Made by a program: the position numbers and the translations under genes. From the NCBI GenBank assembly GCA_021797815.1, contig JAJZYZ010000003.1:1-53080 (forward strand): a DNA stretch of 53,080 nucleotides, in the 5' to 3' direction. The DNA is from Bacillota bacterium (GTDB lineage: Bacteria; Bacillota; Sulfobacillia; Sulfobacillales; JAIMBI01). Every line of letters starts with the position of its first letter. Within the stretch, counting starts at the first letter, position 1. The notes below the pieces were generated by a model. It did no database searches. It saw only the letters and a program-made list of their open reading frames with translations, and was not told the DNA's origin. Shown here piece by piece: positions 32,842-40,270 of the stretch.

Positions 32842-33612
32842 TTGAAAGTTTCCATATTGATTCCCGTATTTAATGAAGAGCGGACCCTTGACACCCTCCT
32901 CGACCGTGTGCGGGCGGCGGTGGCGGACCGGTGGCCCTATGAGATTGTCATTATCGACGACCAGTCCCAGGACACCAGCCCCGACATCATCCGGGCCCAG
33001 ATAGCGGCCCACGGCGACATTGTCGCGGTCCTGAAGCGCGTCAACCGCGGCAAGGGCCGGGCCATCCGCGAGGGTCTGAGGCAGGTCACCGGCGACGTCG
33101 TCCTCATTCAAGATGCCGATCTGGAATATTCCCCGGAGGACTATCCGCGCCTTCTCGCCCCCATCGAGGAGGGGCGGGCGCGGGTCGTGTTCGGCTCCCG
33201 CTTCCTCGACCGCACCGGGGCCATGACCATGACCAGCCGGGCCGCCAATCGGGCCCTGACGGCTCTGACGAATCTCCTGTTCCATGCCCACCTCACAGAC
33301 ATGGAGACGTGCTACAAGGCGTTTCGCGCCGACGTGATCCTCGATCTCCCGCTGACCGCGGACAGATTCGACATCGAAACCGAGCTGACGGCCAAGACTC
33401 TTGGACGCGGTGAGATGATTATCGAGGTGCCCATCAGCTACGACGCCCGCCGGAAATCTGAGGGCAAGAAAATCGGATGGCGGGATGGCGTGGCCGCCGT
33501 CTTCTCACTGGTCAAGCACCGTCTGTGGCCCGATCGCGGGGAGGCAGCCAGCGAAGTGACGGTGCTGGCGCCCTCAAGCGGAGAGGGGCAGCGGATAGCG
33601 GGGTCTTCCTGA
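32842..33612 (+). CDS. Family 2 glycosyltransferase (dolichol-phosphate-mannose-synthase-like)
   Basis: A 256-residue GT-A protein. VSILIPVFNEERTLDTLL (residues 3-20) binds the nucleotide, VIIDDQSQDTSPDII near 43-57, KRVNRGKGRAIREGL near 72, and DVVLIQDADLEYSPEDYP near 91 supplies the DxD motif. MTSRAANRALTALTNLLFHAHLTDMETCYKAF (split around 135-166) matches prenyl-phosphate sugar transferases, but the C-terminal membrane helices are absent. It likely transfers a sugar to a lipid carrier or pilus/surface glycan. TTG 32842 has GGAGG seven bases upstream. It converges with the c-di-GMP operon. Confidence 0.85.
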   Translation: MKVSILIPVFNEERTLDTLLDRVRAAVADRWPYEIVIIDDQSQDTSPDIIRAQIAAHGDIVAVLKRVNRGKGRAIREGLRQVTGDVVLIQDADLEYSPEDYPRLLAPIEEGRARVVFGSRFLDRTGAMTMTSRAANRALTALTNLLFHAHLTDMETCYKAFRADVILDLPLTADRFDIETELTAKTLGRGEMIIEVPISYDARRKSEGKKIGWRDGVAAVFSLVKHRLWPDRGEAASEVTVLAPSSGEGQRIAGSS

Positions 33613-33621
33613 CCGAGCCGG

Positions 33622-33648
33622 TCGCGGTTAGGCGGTTAGGCGATTAGA
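33622..33648. repeat. Short tandem repeat between convergent genes
   Basis: GCGGTTAG-GCGGTTAG-GCGATTAG: three near-identical 8-base units sit in the 31-base gap between the GT2 and TPR/HD-GYP-like genes and overlap the stop of the latter. No hairpin terminator is evident. Confidence 0.6.
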
Positions 33649-35149
33649 AGGTCTCGATGAGGTGTTTGTCGAGGAGGGAGCCGACCGCCAGGCGGAACCG
33701 CTCCCCGCCAGCGGGGTCAAGCTCTCCGCCGCGGCACGCCAGCGCGACCTCCGCCACCGCCGCCGAGTGGGTCTGGCCGCGCGCAAGGGCGCGGGCAAAA
33801 ACGTCCGCCACGCGAAACCACCGGGCCCAGGGGTGTATCGCCGCACCCGATTTTCCCGCCGGAAACCCCTGTCCGTTCCACCACTCATGATGGTCCAGGA
33901 TGGCCGCGCGCACGTCCGGTGAGAGGTCCATGTCTCGAAGGAGCCTGAGGCTCAGCTCGGGGTGCTTCGTGAAGCGGGCCCAGGCCGCGGGCGATCGGTC
34001 GGGCCGACTGGCCACATCCGGTTCCATGGCGCCGAGCCCCACATCCGCCAGCCGACTCACCCACACGAACCCGTCAGGGAAACGATCCTCACTCGAAGGC
34101 GCCCTGCCGCCTGCCTCCCCGTCCATCTCGCCCATCGTCTCCACCGTCTGGATGCGAAGATCGGAAATCAGCGAGGCACCCGGTTCTACCAGGTCCTGTG
34201 CCGCCATGAAGTCAATCAGGGTCAAAAACTCTCGCAACGCGTCTGCCTCGGCCGGCGCCTGTGACGGTGCTCCCGTGTCGAGGGAGCCTGCCCACTCTTC
34301 CATGCGCGTCGAAAGCCCGCGCCACTCTCGCCAGAGACTTGCCTGTCCGTACCGGATGAGGGCCCGCTCCCCCAGCCGACGGGAGAGGTCATGGTCGCCC
34401 AGATGGCGGGCCAGCATGGCCGCCACCTCACAGACGTACCCGAGCTCCACGCCATGAAAGGCAATCCAGGATGTCCAGAAGTGCTGGACTGCCAGCGTGA
34501 CCCAATCCATCCCCCGGGCCGCGTCTCCGACTCGGAACTCAAGCCGCGCCAGCTCCACCAGCACCCTCAGACGGTCGGCGTCATGGGCCCCCTCCAGGGC
34601 GGGCACCAACAGTGCACGGGCCGCGTCCAGTCGTTCCGTCTCGGCCAGGACTATGCCTCGATTCACCGACACGGCTCTCGCCACCGGGCCGCCAGCACCC
34701 CGGAGATGCCGTTCCGCGCGTTCGAGACTCCCTTCGGCCGACGGGAAGTAGTTGAGATTCAGCTGGCACACCGCCAGGTTGATCCAGTACTGGGCCACCA
34801 GCATGTCCGGTGAGGTCCGACAAAGCGGTTCCAGGGCACCCATGCCGCGAAGGGCGAGGTCATAGTGGCCCCGCTGCACTTCCACCATGGCCCGATTCAT
34901 GCCAATGCCAAGGGCCGCCCCCGGCGGGGCGTCCGTCGGCAGCGCTTCCTCCGCCCGCGCAAACCATCGAGCCGCCGTCTCCGGGTCCTCGCGGACCACG
35001 AAGCTCTTGGCCACCAGGTTCGATGAGCGCCAGGCCTGCCTGCCCCGAAACCCGCCGCTGCTCTCCACCAGCTCCCGGGCCGCCTCCGCCCAGCCACGGT
35101 TCAACAGCTCCTGTGCGCGATCGAGGACCTCGCTACCCGGGCGTGTCAT
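33644..35149 (-). CDS. TPR-like protein with degenerate C-terminal HD-GYP domain
   Basis: A 501-residue protein. Residues 1-310 are helical repeats of TPR type (for example ARELVESSGG, WFARAEEALP and SLERAERHLRGAGG). Residues 360-501 resemble an HD-GYP c-di-GMP phosphodiesterase: LADVGLG at 367-373 stands where LHDIGKI is expected (His replaced by Ala368; Asp369 kept; Lys replaced by Leu), then KHPELS near 395, HHEWWNGQGFP at 420-430 in place of HHExxDGxGYP, and VADVFARAL. Loss of the HD histidine suggests no or altered phosphodiesterase activity, so a binding or scaffold role is likely. ATG 35149 overlaps the kinase stop (ATGA). Confidence 0.78.
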   Translation of the reverse strand: MTRPGSEVLDRAQELLNRGWAEAARELVESSGGFRGRQAWRSSNLVAKSFVVREDPETAARWFARAEEALPTDAPPGAALGIGMNRAMVEVQRGHYDLALRGMGALEPLCRTSPDMLVAQYWINLAVCQLNLNYFPSAEGSLERAERHLRGAGGPVARAVSVNRGIVLAETERLDAARALLVPALEGAHDADRLRVLVELARLEFRVGDAARGMDWVTLAVQHFWTSWIAFHGVELGYVCEVAAMLARHLGDHDLSRRLGERALIRYGQASLWREWRGLSTRMEEWAGSLDTGAPSQAPAEADALREFLTLIDFMAAQDLVEPGASLISDLRIQTVETMGEMDGEAGGRAPSSEDRFPDGFVWVSRLADVGLGAMEPDVASRPDRSPAAWARFTKHPELSLRLLRDMDLSPDVRAAILDHHEWWNGQGFPAGKSGAAIHPWARWFRVADVFARALARGQTHSAAVAEVALACRGGELDPAGGERFRLAVGSLLDKHLIETF

Positions 35150-35820
35150 GCGCCGGGATCCCGAGGCCATCGAATGCTGACTACCGACCCGGATCCGGGC
35201 CGGGAACGGATGGCGAGGTCCCCGCCCACCCGCCGCAGGCGTTCACGCATGCCCTGCAGGCCAAAATGGTGCGTCGCGGACTGCTCTTCGGGAAACCCGC
35301 GACCGTCGTCCTCTACCTCGACCGAGAGGGCGTCGGGCGCACATCCCCAGCGGACCAGAATGTGACGCGCACCGGCGTGCTTGACCACGTTCGTGAGCGC
35401 TTCCTGCAAGAGCCGGAAAATCAACACCTGCTGCGCTCCGGAGAGGCTCATGGTGGCCGGCAGGTCGTGGTCGTCAATCTGAACCTCGATGCCGGCCTCC
35501 CGCTCGATGCCCTGGGCCACACTCTCGACCGCGCCCAGAAGCCCCACCTCGTCGATGGCGATGGGCTGGAGGTCAAAGATGAGCTGGCGGATCTCGTTCA
35601 CCGCCTGCACCACCCTCGTTGAGAGCAGGGTGAGTTCCCCCTCTACCGCCTCCGGCTCCGCTGTCAGGAGTCTTCGGGCGATCTCAAGCCGCATCGCCAC
35701 CTGGGTCAGGGTTTGCACCGGGCCGTCATGGAGGTCCCGCCCTATGCGGCGGCGCTCCTCTTCCATCATCATGATGGCGCGGTCGCCCAGGGCCTCGACG
35801 GTGGCCGTCTGCTCCTTCAT
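35146..35820 (-). CDS. Soluble sensor histidine kinase, DegS/NarX type
   Basis: A 224-residue kinase without sensor or membrane segments. EEERRRIGRDLHDGPVQTLTQ near residues 21-40 contains the phospho-accepting His31 of HisKA_3, and the C-terminal HATPase has EALTNVVKHAGA (N box) near 133, VEDDGRGF (G1) near 165 and FGLQGMRERLRRVGG (G2) near 184. Partners of this class are normally NarL-type regulators with DNA-binding output, but the only receiver in the operon is a CheY-like protein without one. GGGGGAG lies just upstream of ATG 35820. The next gene overlaps its stop by four bases. Confidence 0.88.
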   Translation of the reverse strand: MKEQTATVEALGDRAIMMMEEERRRIGRDLHDGPVQTLTQVAMRLEIARRLLTAEPEAVEGELTLLSTRVVQAVNEIRQLIFDLQPIAIDEVGLLGAVESVAQGIEREAGIEVQIDDHDLPATMSLSGAQQVLIFRLLQEALTNVVKHAGARHILVRWGCAPDALSVEVEDDGRGFPEEQSATHHFGLQGMRERLRRVGGDLAIRSRPGSGSVVSIRWPRDPGA

Positions 35821-35863
35821 CGCTCCCCCTTCTCACGGCACCGGCCTTGTGACCGGCGCGCGC

Positions 35864-36067
35864 TCAGTACCAGAGAATCATCCCGCGGCCCAGGCTGTGG
35901 CCCGACCAGGGAGCAGTCGTGGGCCGTTGCCCCGCGGCTGCGGCCATGAGCGTGGCCGTCCCGCTCCCGCTGGCCCCTATGATGGCCTGTCCCCCGGCCG
36001 CGAATCCTGCGGCCGACAGGGCCAGCACGGATATGCCGAGAGCTAGGGCGTTAATCCAGCTGCGCAC
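35864..36067 (-). CDS. Small secreted protein with signal peptide
   Basis: A 67-residue protein. GTG 36065-36067 lies eight bases after a very strong AAAGGAGG site; an earlier GTG overlaps that site. Residues 1-25 (basic start, LALGISVLALSAAGFAAGG) look like a Sec signal peptide or N-terminal membrane anchor. The mature part is short, Gly/Ala/Thr-rich and ends in MILWY. I do not recognise a family. It sits inside the c-di-GMP-riboswitch operon (32 bases after the FapA-like gene, 44 before the kinase), so it may be an exported signal or surface component. Confidence 0.65.
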   Translation of the reverse strand: MRSWINALALGISVLALSAAGFAAGGQAIIGASGSGTATLMAAAAGQRPTTAPWSGHSLGRGMILWY

Positions 36068-36098
36068 GTATCTCACCTCCTTTCAGTGGGTCCATGTG

Positions 36099-37928
36099 TC
36101 AGCCCTGGAGCTCTGCGACCCCGGACGCGGGCCGCGGGGCATCGTCTGCAGGAGCCATGTCCACATCCATGTCGTGGCGCACCACCACGCGGACGGCGTC
36201 CCCATCGATGCGGCGCGAGTGGTCGTGCACCCGCAGCACGGTGTTGGCCGAAAGCTTCTCCGCGCGGATTTCGCCCATGGGGTCGTGGACCCGCACGGTG
36301 GTCTCAATGCCCGTGTGGTGACCGATCTGGCGAGCCTGCACGCTGTGGCCGGCGATGGTGAAGCCGCCAATGAGCGATCCGCTTACCGCGATGCGGTCGC
36401 CCGCCTCCAGCGTGGATGCAAAGGCGCTCTGCACGGTTACGTCTCCGGTGGCCCGCACGAGCGATGTGTCCACGTGCCCCAGCACCGCGATGCCGGGCAC
36501 CAGACCGGGAAGCGCCCAGAAAGCCTCGCCCACGTCGTGCCAGGGATTTTGGAGGAAGTCCACCAGCAGATCGAGCGGTCCCAGCGACGGGAGACTTTGC
36601 AGGTAAGTCAGATCCGTCACCCGCTCCAGCTCCCGCAGCACGTCCCAGGCCGCCGGACTCAAGAGCAGGGTCGGATGCTCCAGCATGGAGCCGATCCAGG
36701 TCCTGTCCGCCTCCCAGTTCGGGTAGTGCTGCTGCACGAGCCGCACCACCAGGCGGCCGGGCTGCAGGCGCGCTGACAGGGGTGAGCGTCGGCCGGCCTC
36801 GCGGACGGTGCTCGCAATCTCGGACAAGGCCATGCCCCAACGCTGAAACCCTTCTTGGGCCTCTCGCGTGAGAACATCGTCAAGACCGGCTATGAGTGTG
36901 GTCCGTACAACGTCCCCCGTCATCTCCACACCATGTCCCGACACCACCAGCGCATCGGTGAGAGACCCCTCGACCACCACGCGGCCCTCGGCCACGATGC
37001 GCGCGTTCGCGAAGTCGCCGCGCAGGATCGCGTCGCCGCGAACATGCACCGGGTCGTCGGCGCCCGTCAGGTCATCCGGTGTCAGAACATGCTCCGGCAC
37101 CACACACAGGTAGTCTCCCCGGTAAAAGAACCGGCCCGCCCTGGAGGCGATGAGCTCACCCGGCTCCGGGCCGGGCTCGATGGCGCCAAGGGTTCGGAGC
37201 CTTGACGCCTCGGATTCCGCGGGGATGGTATCACCGAATACATTGACGCCGCCACGGGCCGACACGGCGGGCACGATGCGCCCTAGCCGCTGACCGGCCT
37301 CCACGCGTCCGGCCCCTGAGTCATTCGTGGTCCCATCCAGACTTGCGTCTGCGGACTCGAAGCGGGCGGCAATCGGCGGCACCGGCGTCTGCCCCTCCGC
37401 CACGAGCATCTGGCCGGTCTCGCATCGATCCAAGAAGGCGCGGATGTCTGCCAGGGAGACAAGGCCGAACCGGATGCCGAGGCGCTTCAGTTCTTGCAGC
37501 ACCAGGGCCACGGAGATGGGTGCGGGGGTCGTCGACTCGGCCTCCGTCGTGATGGTGAGCCGCGGACTCGGATCCGTCTCCCTGATCCGAACTCTGAGGC
37601 CCGGCTCATAAACGGCCACCAGATCGGCACGGAGCCCATCGTCAGACGTGTAGATGTCAAAGGCCGCCCGAGGCGGCACTCCTTCGGCCCGCACGGTCAC
37701 GAACTCCGACTCGGAGACGGTGACCTCGCCTTTCTTCTCTTTACCATTAACGAATATACGCACACGGCCGTCGGCTTCCGGGTCCACCCGGAGCGTTGCC
37801 GTGCCCTTCGGATAGCCGGCAGCGGCTCGCACGGTCAGCTGACCCTGGTCATCGACGCGGGCCGTGGCAGGCCGTCCCGTCATCTCGAGGCTCTCCTCTC
37901 GTGGGGGGGACCACGATGCATCGGCCAT
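36099..37928 (-). CDS. FapA/DUF342 family polymer-forming protein
   Basis: A 609-residue protein. The middle (residues 190-370) contains the FapA core: VEAGQRLGRIVPAVSARGGVNVFGDTIPA near 225-255, followed by beta-helix-type repeats (DPVHVRGDAILRGDFANARI, VVVEGSLTDALVVSGHGVEM). A helical region (about 390-490) interrupts the repeats, which resume near 500 (GIAVLGHVDTSLVRATGDV, VQSAFASTLEAGDRIAVSGS). N-terminal residues 20-110 form two small beta-rich domains. DUF342 proteins are linked to flagellar assembly or sporulation surface in other bacteria, but their activity is unclear. ATG 37926-37928 has GGAGG seven bases upstream and overlaps the receiver's stop by one base. Confidence 0.83.
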   Translation of the reverse strand: MADASWSPPREESLEMTGRPATARVDDQGQLTVRAAAGYPKGTATLRVDPEADGRVRIFVNGKEKKGEVTVSESEFVTVRAEGVPPRAAFDIYTSDDGLRADLVAVYEPGLRVRIRETDPSPRLTITTEAESTTPAPISVALVLQELKRLGIRFGLVSLADIRAFLDRCETGQMLVAEGQTPVPPIAARFESADASLDGTTNDSGAGRVEAGQRLGRIVPAVSARGGVNVFGDTIPAESEASRLRTLGAIEPGPEPGELIASRAGRFFYRGDYLCVVPEHVLTPDDLTGADDPVHVRGDAILRGDFANARIVAEGRVVVEGSLTDALVVSGHGVEMTGDVVRTTLIAGLDDVLTREAQEGFQRWGMALSEIASTVREAGRRSPLSARLQPGRLVVRLVQQHYPNWEADRTWIGSMLEHPTLLLSPAAWDVLRELERVTDLTYLQSLPSLGPLDLLVDFLQNPWHDVGEAFWALPGLVPGIAVLGHVDTSLVRATGDVTVQSAFASTLEAGDRIAVSGSLIGGFTIAGHSVQARQIGHHTGIETTVRVHDPMGEIRAEKLSANTVLRVHDHSRRIDGDAVRVVVRHDMDVDMAPADDAPRPASGVAELQG

Positions 37929-38371
37929 CAGTTGTCCTCCTCTAGGAGCCATGAAATGAGCTCGTCACCGGCCAGCACCCGGTCTGGTCGGATCTGAGCG
38001 TGCACCATGCTCATCAGCGCTCCCACCTGCGCGAGGCTGACCGGCTTGCCCAAAAAGGCCTGAATGCCTGCCCGGCCGGCGCGGTCGCGCACCAGCGGAT
38101 GGTCAAGCACCGTGATCATGGCGAGAAATACATCGGGATTGTTCCGGCGAATCTCCTCGGCGGCGGCGATCCCGTCCATGCCGGGCAGCTGATAGTCGAG
38201 AACGATGACGTCGGCCGGGGCCAACGCTTCGAGCGCGCTCTCGGCACTCCCGTAGGAGGCAACGATGCGCCCGCCGGCAAAGGCGACCAGGCGGCCCAGC
38301 GCCTCGCGCGTTGCCTGCGAGTCGTCAATCAGGACCGTGCGCACCTCAAGGGACGGCTCGGGCATAGTCAT
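37928..38371 (-). CDS. CheY-like response regulator receiver protein
   Basis: A 147-residue single receiver domain. Asp16/Asp17 (LIDDSQATRE) bind Mg2+, Asp59 (VIVLDYQLPGMDG) is the phosphorylation site, Thr87 (MITVLDH) and Lys109 (AFLGKPV) are the switch residues; all essential positions are present. A 25-residue tail (RPDRVLAGDELISWLLEEDN) has no DNA-binding domain. It presumably takes phosphate from the kinase in the same operon and acts on a protein partner, for example the FapA-like or HD-GYP-like product. ATG 38371 has GGAGG nine bases upstream, and a short leader ORF overlaps it as ATGA. Confidence 0.9.
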   Translation of the reverse strand: MTMPEPSLEVRTVLIDDSQATREALGRLVAFAGGRIVASYGSAESALEALAPADVIVLDYQLPGMDGIAAAEEIRRNNPDVFLAMITVLDHPLVRDRAGRAGIQAFLGKPVSLAQVGALMSMVHAQIRPDRVLAGDELISWLLEEDN

Positions 38372-38481
38372 GCGCCGTCACCTCCAGGGGGAAAGGCAGC
38401 GCACGTTCGGGCGGTGGCATCACCCGTCATATTTGCCGGCTTTGGCGGCGATACCGCGACGGGTGTGCATATGAGGTCCAT
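38368..38481 (-). CDS. Possible 37-residue leader ORF between riboswitch and receiver gene
   Basis: An ATG at 38479-38481, with GGAGG ten bases upstream, opens a frame of 37 codons whose TGA overlaps the receiver's ATG (ATGA). Its start codon lies inside one arm of an 8-bp inverted repeat whose other arm directly follows the aptamer. The peptide is Pro/Ala-rich with two cysteines and no family. It may serve for translational coupling rather than make a functional peptide. Confidence 0.35.
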   Translation of the reverse strand: MDLICTPVAVSPPKPANMTGDATARTCAAFPPGGDGA

Positions 38482-38533
38482 GAGCCAAGCGCCTCCGTGC
38501 ATTCCCGACGGTCAGACGCTGGTGTGCTCATGG
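38478..38533 (-). promoter_or_regulatory. Predicted expression-platform hairpin
   Basis: On the minus strand CCATGAGC (38526-38533) and GCTCATGG (38478-38485) are exact complements. The downstream arm contains the leader ORF's ATG; the upstream arm begins a few bases after the aptamer P1. Formation could be exclusive with the ligand-bound fold. No U-tract is present, so translational control is more likely than termination. Confidence 0.4.
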
Positions 38534-38536
38534 CAC

Positions 38537-38624
38537 TCCTGGCAGCCCGGCGGCCTTGGGGCTCTCACCCGTTAGGTCCGTAGCTTTGCGTCCTCGACTT
38601 TCGTCGAGTTTGCCCGTGCAGGAT
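38537..38624 (-). ncRNA. c-di-GMP-I (GEMM-I) riboswitch aptamer
   Basis: The minus-strand RNA has all main GEMM-I elements in order: P1 5' arm ATCCTG, the GGGCAAAC junction, P2 stem CTCGAC-GAAA-GTCGAG with the GAAA tetraloop that docks into P3, the invariant GGACGCAAAGC, CCTAA (tetraloop receptor side), GCCGGGCTGCC of P3, and the P1 3' arm CAGGA. The class binds cyclic di-GMP and controls motility, pili and biofilm genes. It lies about 165 bases upstream of a receiver/FapA/kinase/HD-GYP-like operon. Identification is from conserved sequence and pairing; the on/off direction is not determinable. Confidence 0.93.
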
Positions 38625-38654
38625 ATTGAAATCGAGGCCGGAGCCTCCGCGTTT

Positions 38655-38683
38655 ACTTTACGACGTCAATCCGGAAATGTCGA
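38655..38683 (-). promoter_or_regulatory. Promoter of the riboswitch operon
   Basis: On the minus strand TCGACA (38678-38683), 17 bases, then TAAAGT (38655-38660): 5/6 and 4/6 matches. Transcription would begin about 24 bases before the aptamer, as expected for a riboswitch leader. Confidence 0.55.
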
Positions 38684-38992
38684 CAGTTTGTGCAGTTTTT
38701 TTGTCTCGAAGTCAGTCTCACCGAAATTCGACCAGGAGAAACCTGGGCCAACTGCCGCTCCGGTCCCGCGCCACCGACTGGATGAGGGTCATCGGTCCGT
38801 CGGCGTCTTCCGGCCCGCGTCACCGACTTCCCTTACGTCGAACGCGCCGACGGGAGCCGACCGGCGTGTCCGAGCGCCGCCGGGCCGTCCATTGGCGTCA
38901 ATGCCCCGGTAAAGCAGGGAGGAGTCGGCTAGGACGGAGGCCCGGGGCCACCGGCAGGCACCTTGCCGGGCAGGTGCGCCCGCGCCGAATCG
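38684..38992. other. 309-bp region upstream of the riboswitch
   Basis: No gene seen. A plus-strand T7 tract near 38695-38702 lacks a good preceding stem. Otherwise unremarkable GC-rich sequence between the GT87-like gene end and the riboswitch promoter. Confidence 0.35.
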
Positions 38993-40114
38993 TCAGGGCG
39001 GCGCCGGCGCCTCCCGTGCTCCCCGGGGCTCCCGGCTCCTCATGAGCGCCAGCACCAGAACGCCGTAGCGCGCAGCGACGCCCGCCACCACGCCCACGGC
39101 TGCCGTTCGCGCCGCCCGAATCGCGCCCAGCCTGATGTCCCCTGGAATCTGCAGGGCGGCAAAGTGCGTCGCCCAATCGCCGATTCCTCCGAGCGTCAAA
39201 AGTCCCAGGGTGGCGGGCGTCCAGCCGGCCAGGACGCCGCTTGCGGCCATCCACAGCATGTATTGCGGCGAGAAGACTTTGTTGACGATGAAGAAGGCGG
39301 CCATAACGGCCGCGGTGGCCGCCGGCGCGCCCCATCCCGCCGCCATCCGCCGCAATGCCCACACGGTGGCTCCGCCCACGATAAAGAGAGAGAGACCGTC
39401 GATGCCTAGCCGCCCGAGCGCGTGGTTCAAGTGAAGGAGCCAGAATAGGTCGGTGCTCGAGGAGCGCGTGAAGTTGAAGACCCAGAACCAGGACCAGTTC
39501 CGCCACGCCCCGAGCATCTCCGGCGCGTTCAGCGCCACCCACACCGCGACCGCCCAGACGGTCATCCGCCCCGCATCCTGCCGGCGGCCATCTCGCCACC
39601 AGGCATAGGCCATGAACGGCCAGGCGATCACGGGGAAAAGCTTGGTGGCGGTGCCGACGGCCAGCCACACTCCCGTCCAGGCCGAACGCTCCCGCGTCCA
39701 CGCATCCCAGGCTCCGACCATGGCCAGGATACCCAGCAGATCCCAATTCACAAACGCGAACGCCGACAGGAGCGGGAAAACCGTCCACCACTGATGAAAA
39801 GCGGGACGGAGCCGGTGCACCAGCACCGTGATGCCGGCGGCCGCCAAAGACAGGCCGAGCACATTGGCGGCCAGATATCCACCGGGTCCCGGTACCCAGG
39901 CGGTCGCCCACATCCACCAGCCCAGCACGACCGGATACTCGATCCGCAGCTGAAAATAGGGAAGGCCATGCGTGTAGAGGTTCCGGGCCCGATAGAGAAA
40001 CGCAATATCGCTGCGCTCGAAGTGGGGCAGCACGGCCCCCCGAAGCACCAGGACACCAAGCCCCAGCCACACGACCAGTACGCCCAGCGCAAGGACCCAG
40101 GACCAGCGCTTCAT
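38993..40114 (-). CDS. GT87-like integral membrane glycosyltransferase
   Basis: A 373-residue protein with about nine transmembrane helices. The first extracytoplasmic loop reads FERSDIAFLYRARNLYTHGLPYFQLRIEYPVV (split near residues 33-64), where an acidic residue and the EYP segment match the GT87 polyprenyl-phosphate-mannose-dependent transferases. GTATKLFPVIAWPFMAYAWW near 150 and VFSPQYMLW near 280 are further family features. It would add a sugar to a lipid-linked glycan outside the membrane. ATG 40114 has AGGGGG six bases upstream; a GTG six codons earlier is possible. It follows the DivIVA-like gene on the same strand after 155 bases. Confidence 0.78.
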   Translation of the reverse strand: MKRWSWVLALGVLVVWLGLGVLVLRGAVLPHFERSDIAFLYRARNLYTHGLPYFQLRIEYPVVLGWWMWATAWVPGPGGYLAANVLGLSLAAAGITVLVHRLRPAFHQWWTVFPLLSAFAFVNWDLLGILAMVGAWDAWTRERSAWTGVWLAVGTATKLFPVIAWPFMAYAWWRDGRRQDAGRMTVWAVAVWVALNAPEMLGAWRNWSWFWVFNFTRSSSTDLFWLLHLNHALGRLGIDGLSLFIVGGATVWALRRMAAGWGAPAATAAVMAAFFIVNKVFSPQYMLWMAASGVLAGWTPATLGLLTLGGIGDWATHFAALQIPGDIRLGAIRAARTAAVGVVAGVAARYGVLVLALMRSREPRGAREAPAPP

Positions 40115-40270
40115 CCCCGGCCCCCTCGACACGCCGACCGACGCCTGCCAGAGCCCCTGTCGCGCATAAGAAAATCAAGGGGGCTTTCGTCCCTCCCGAT
40201 CGTGGATCCTGCCGGACCGGCGAGACATGAACCCGGGCTTGCCGTCTGAGGACGGGGCGCTCCGAAATCC

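Noticed and set aside
38690-38710. Plus-strand T-tract as a terminator
   Set aside because: No stable stem precedes it, and no plus-strand gene ends nearby.
38898-40178. 426-codon minus frame overlapping the GT87-like gene
   Set aside because: Different frame on the same strand; it is Gly/Arg-rich and lacks the membrane helices of the alternative frame.
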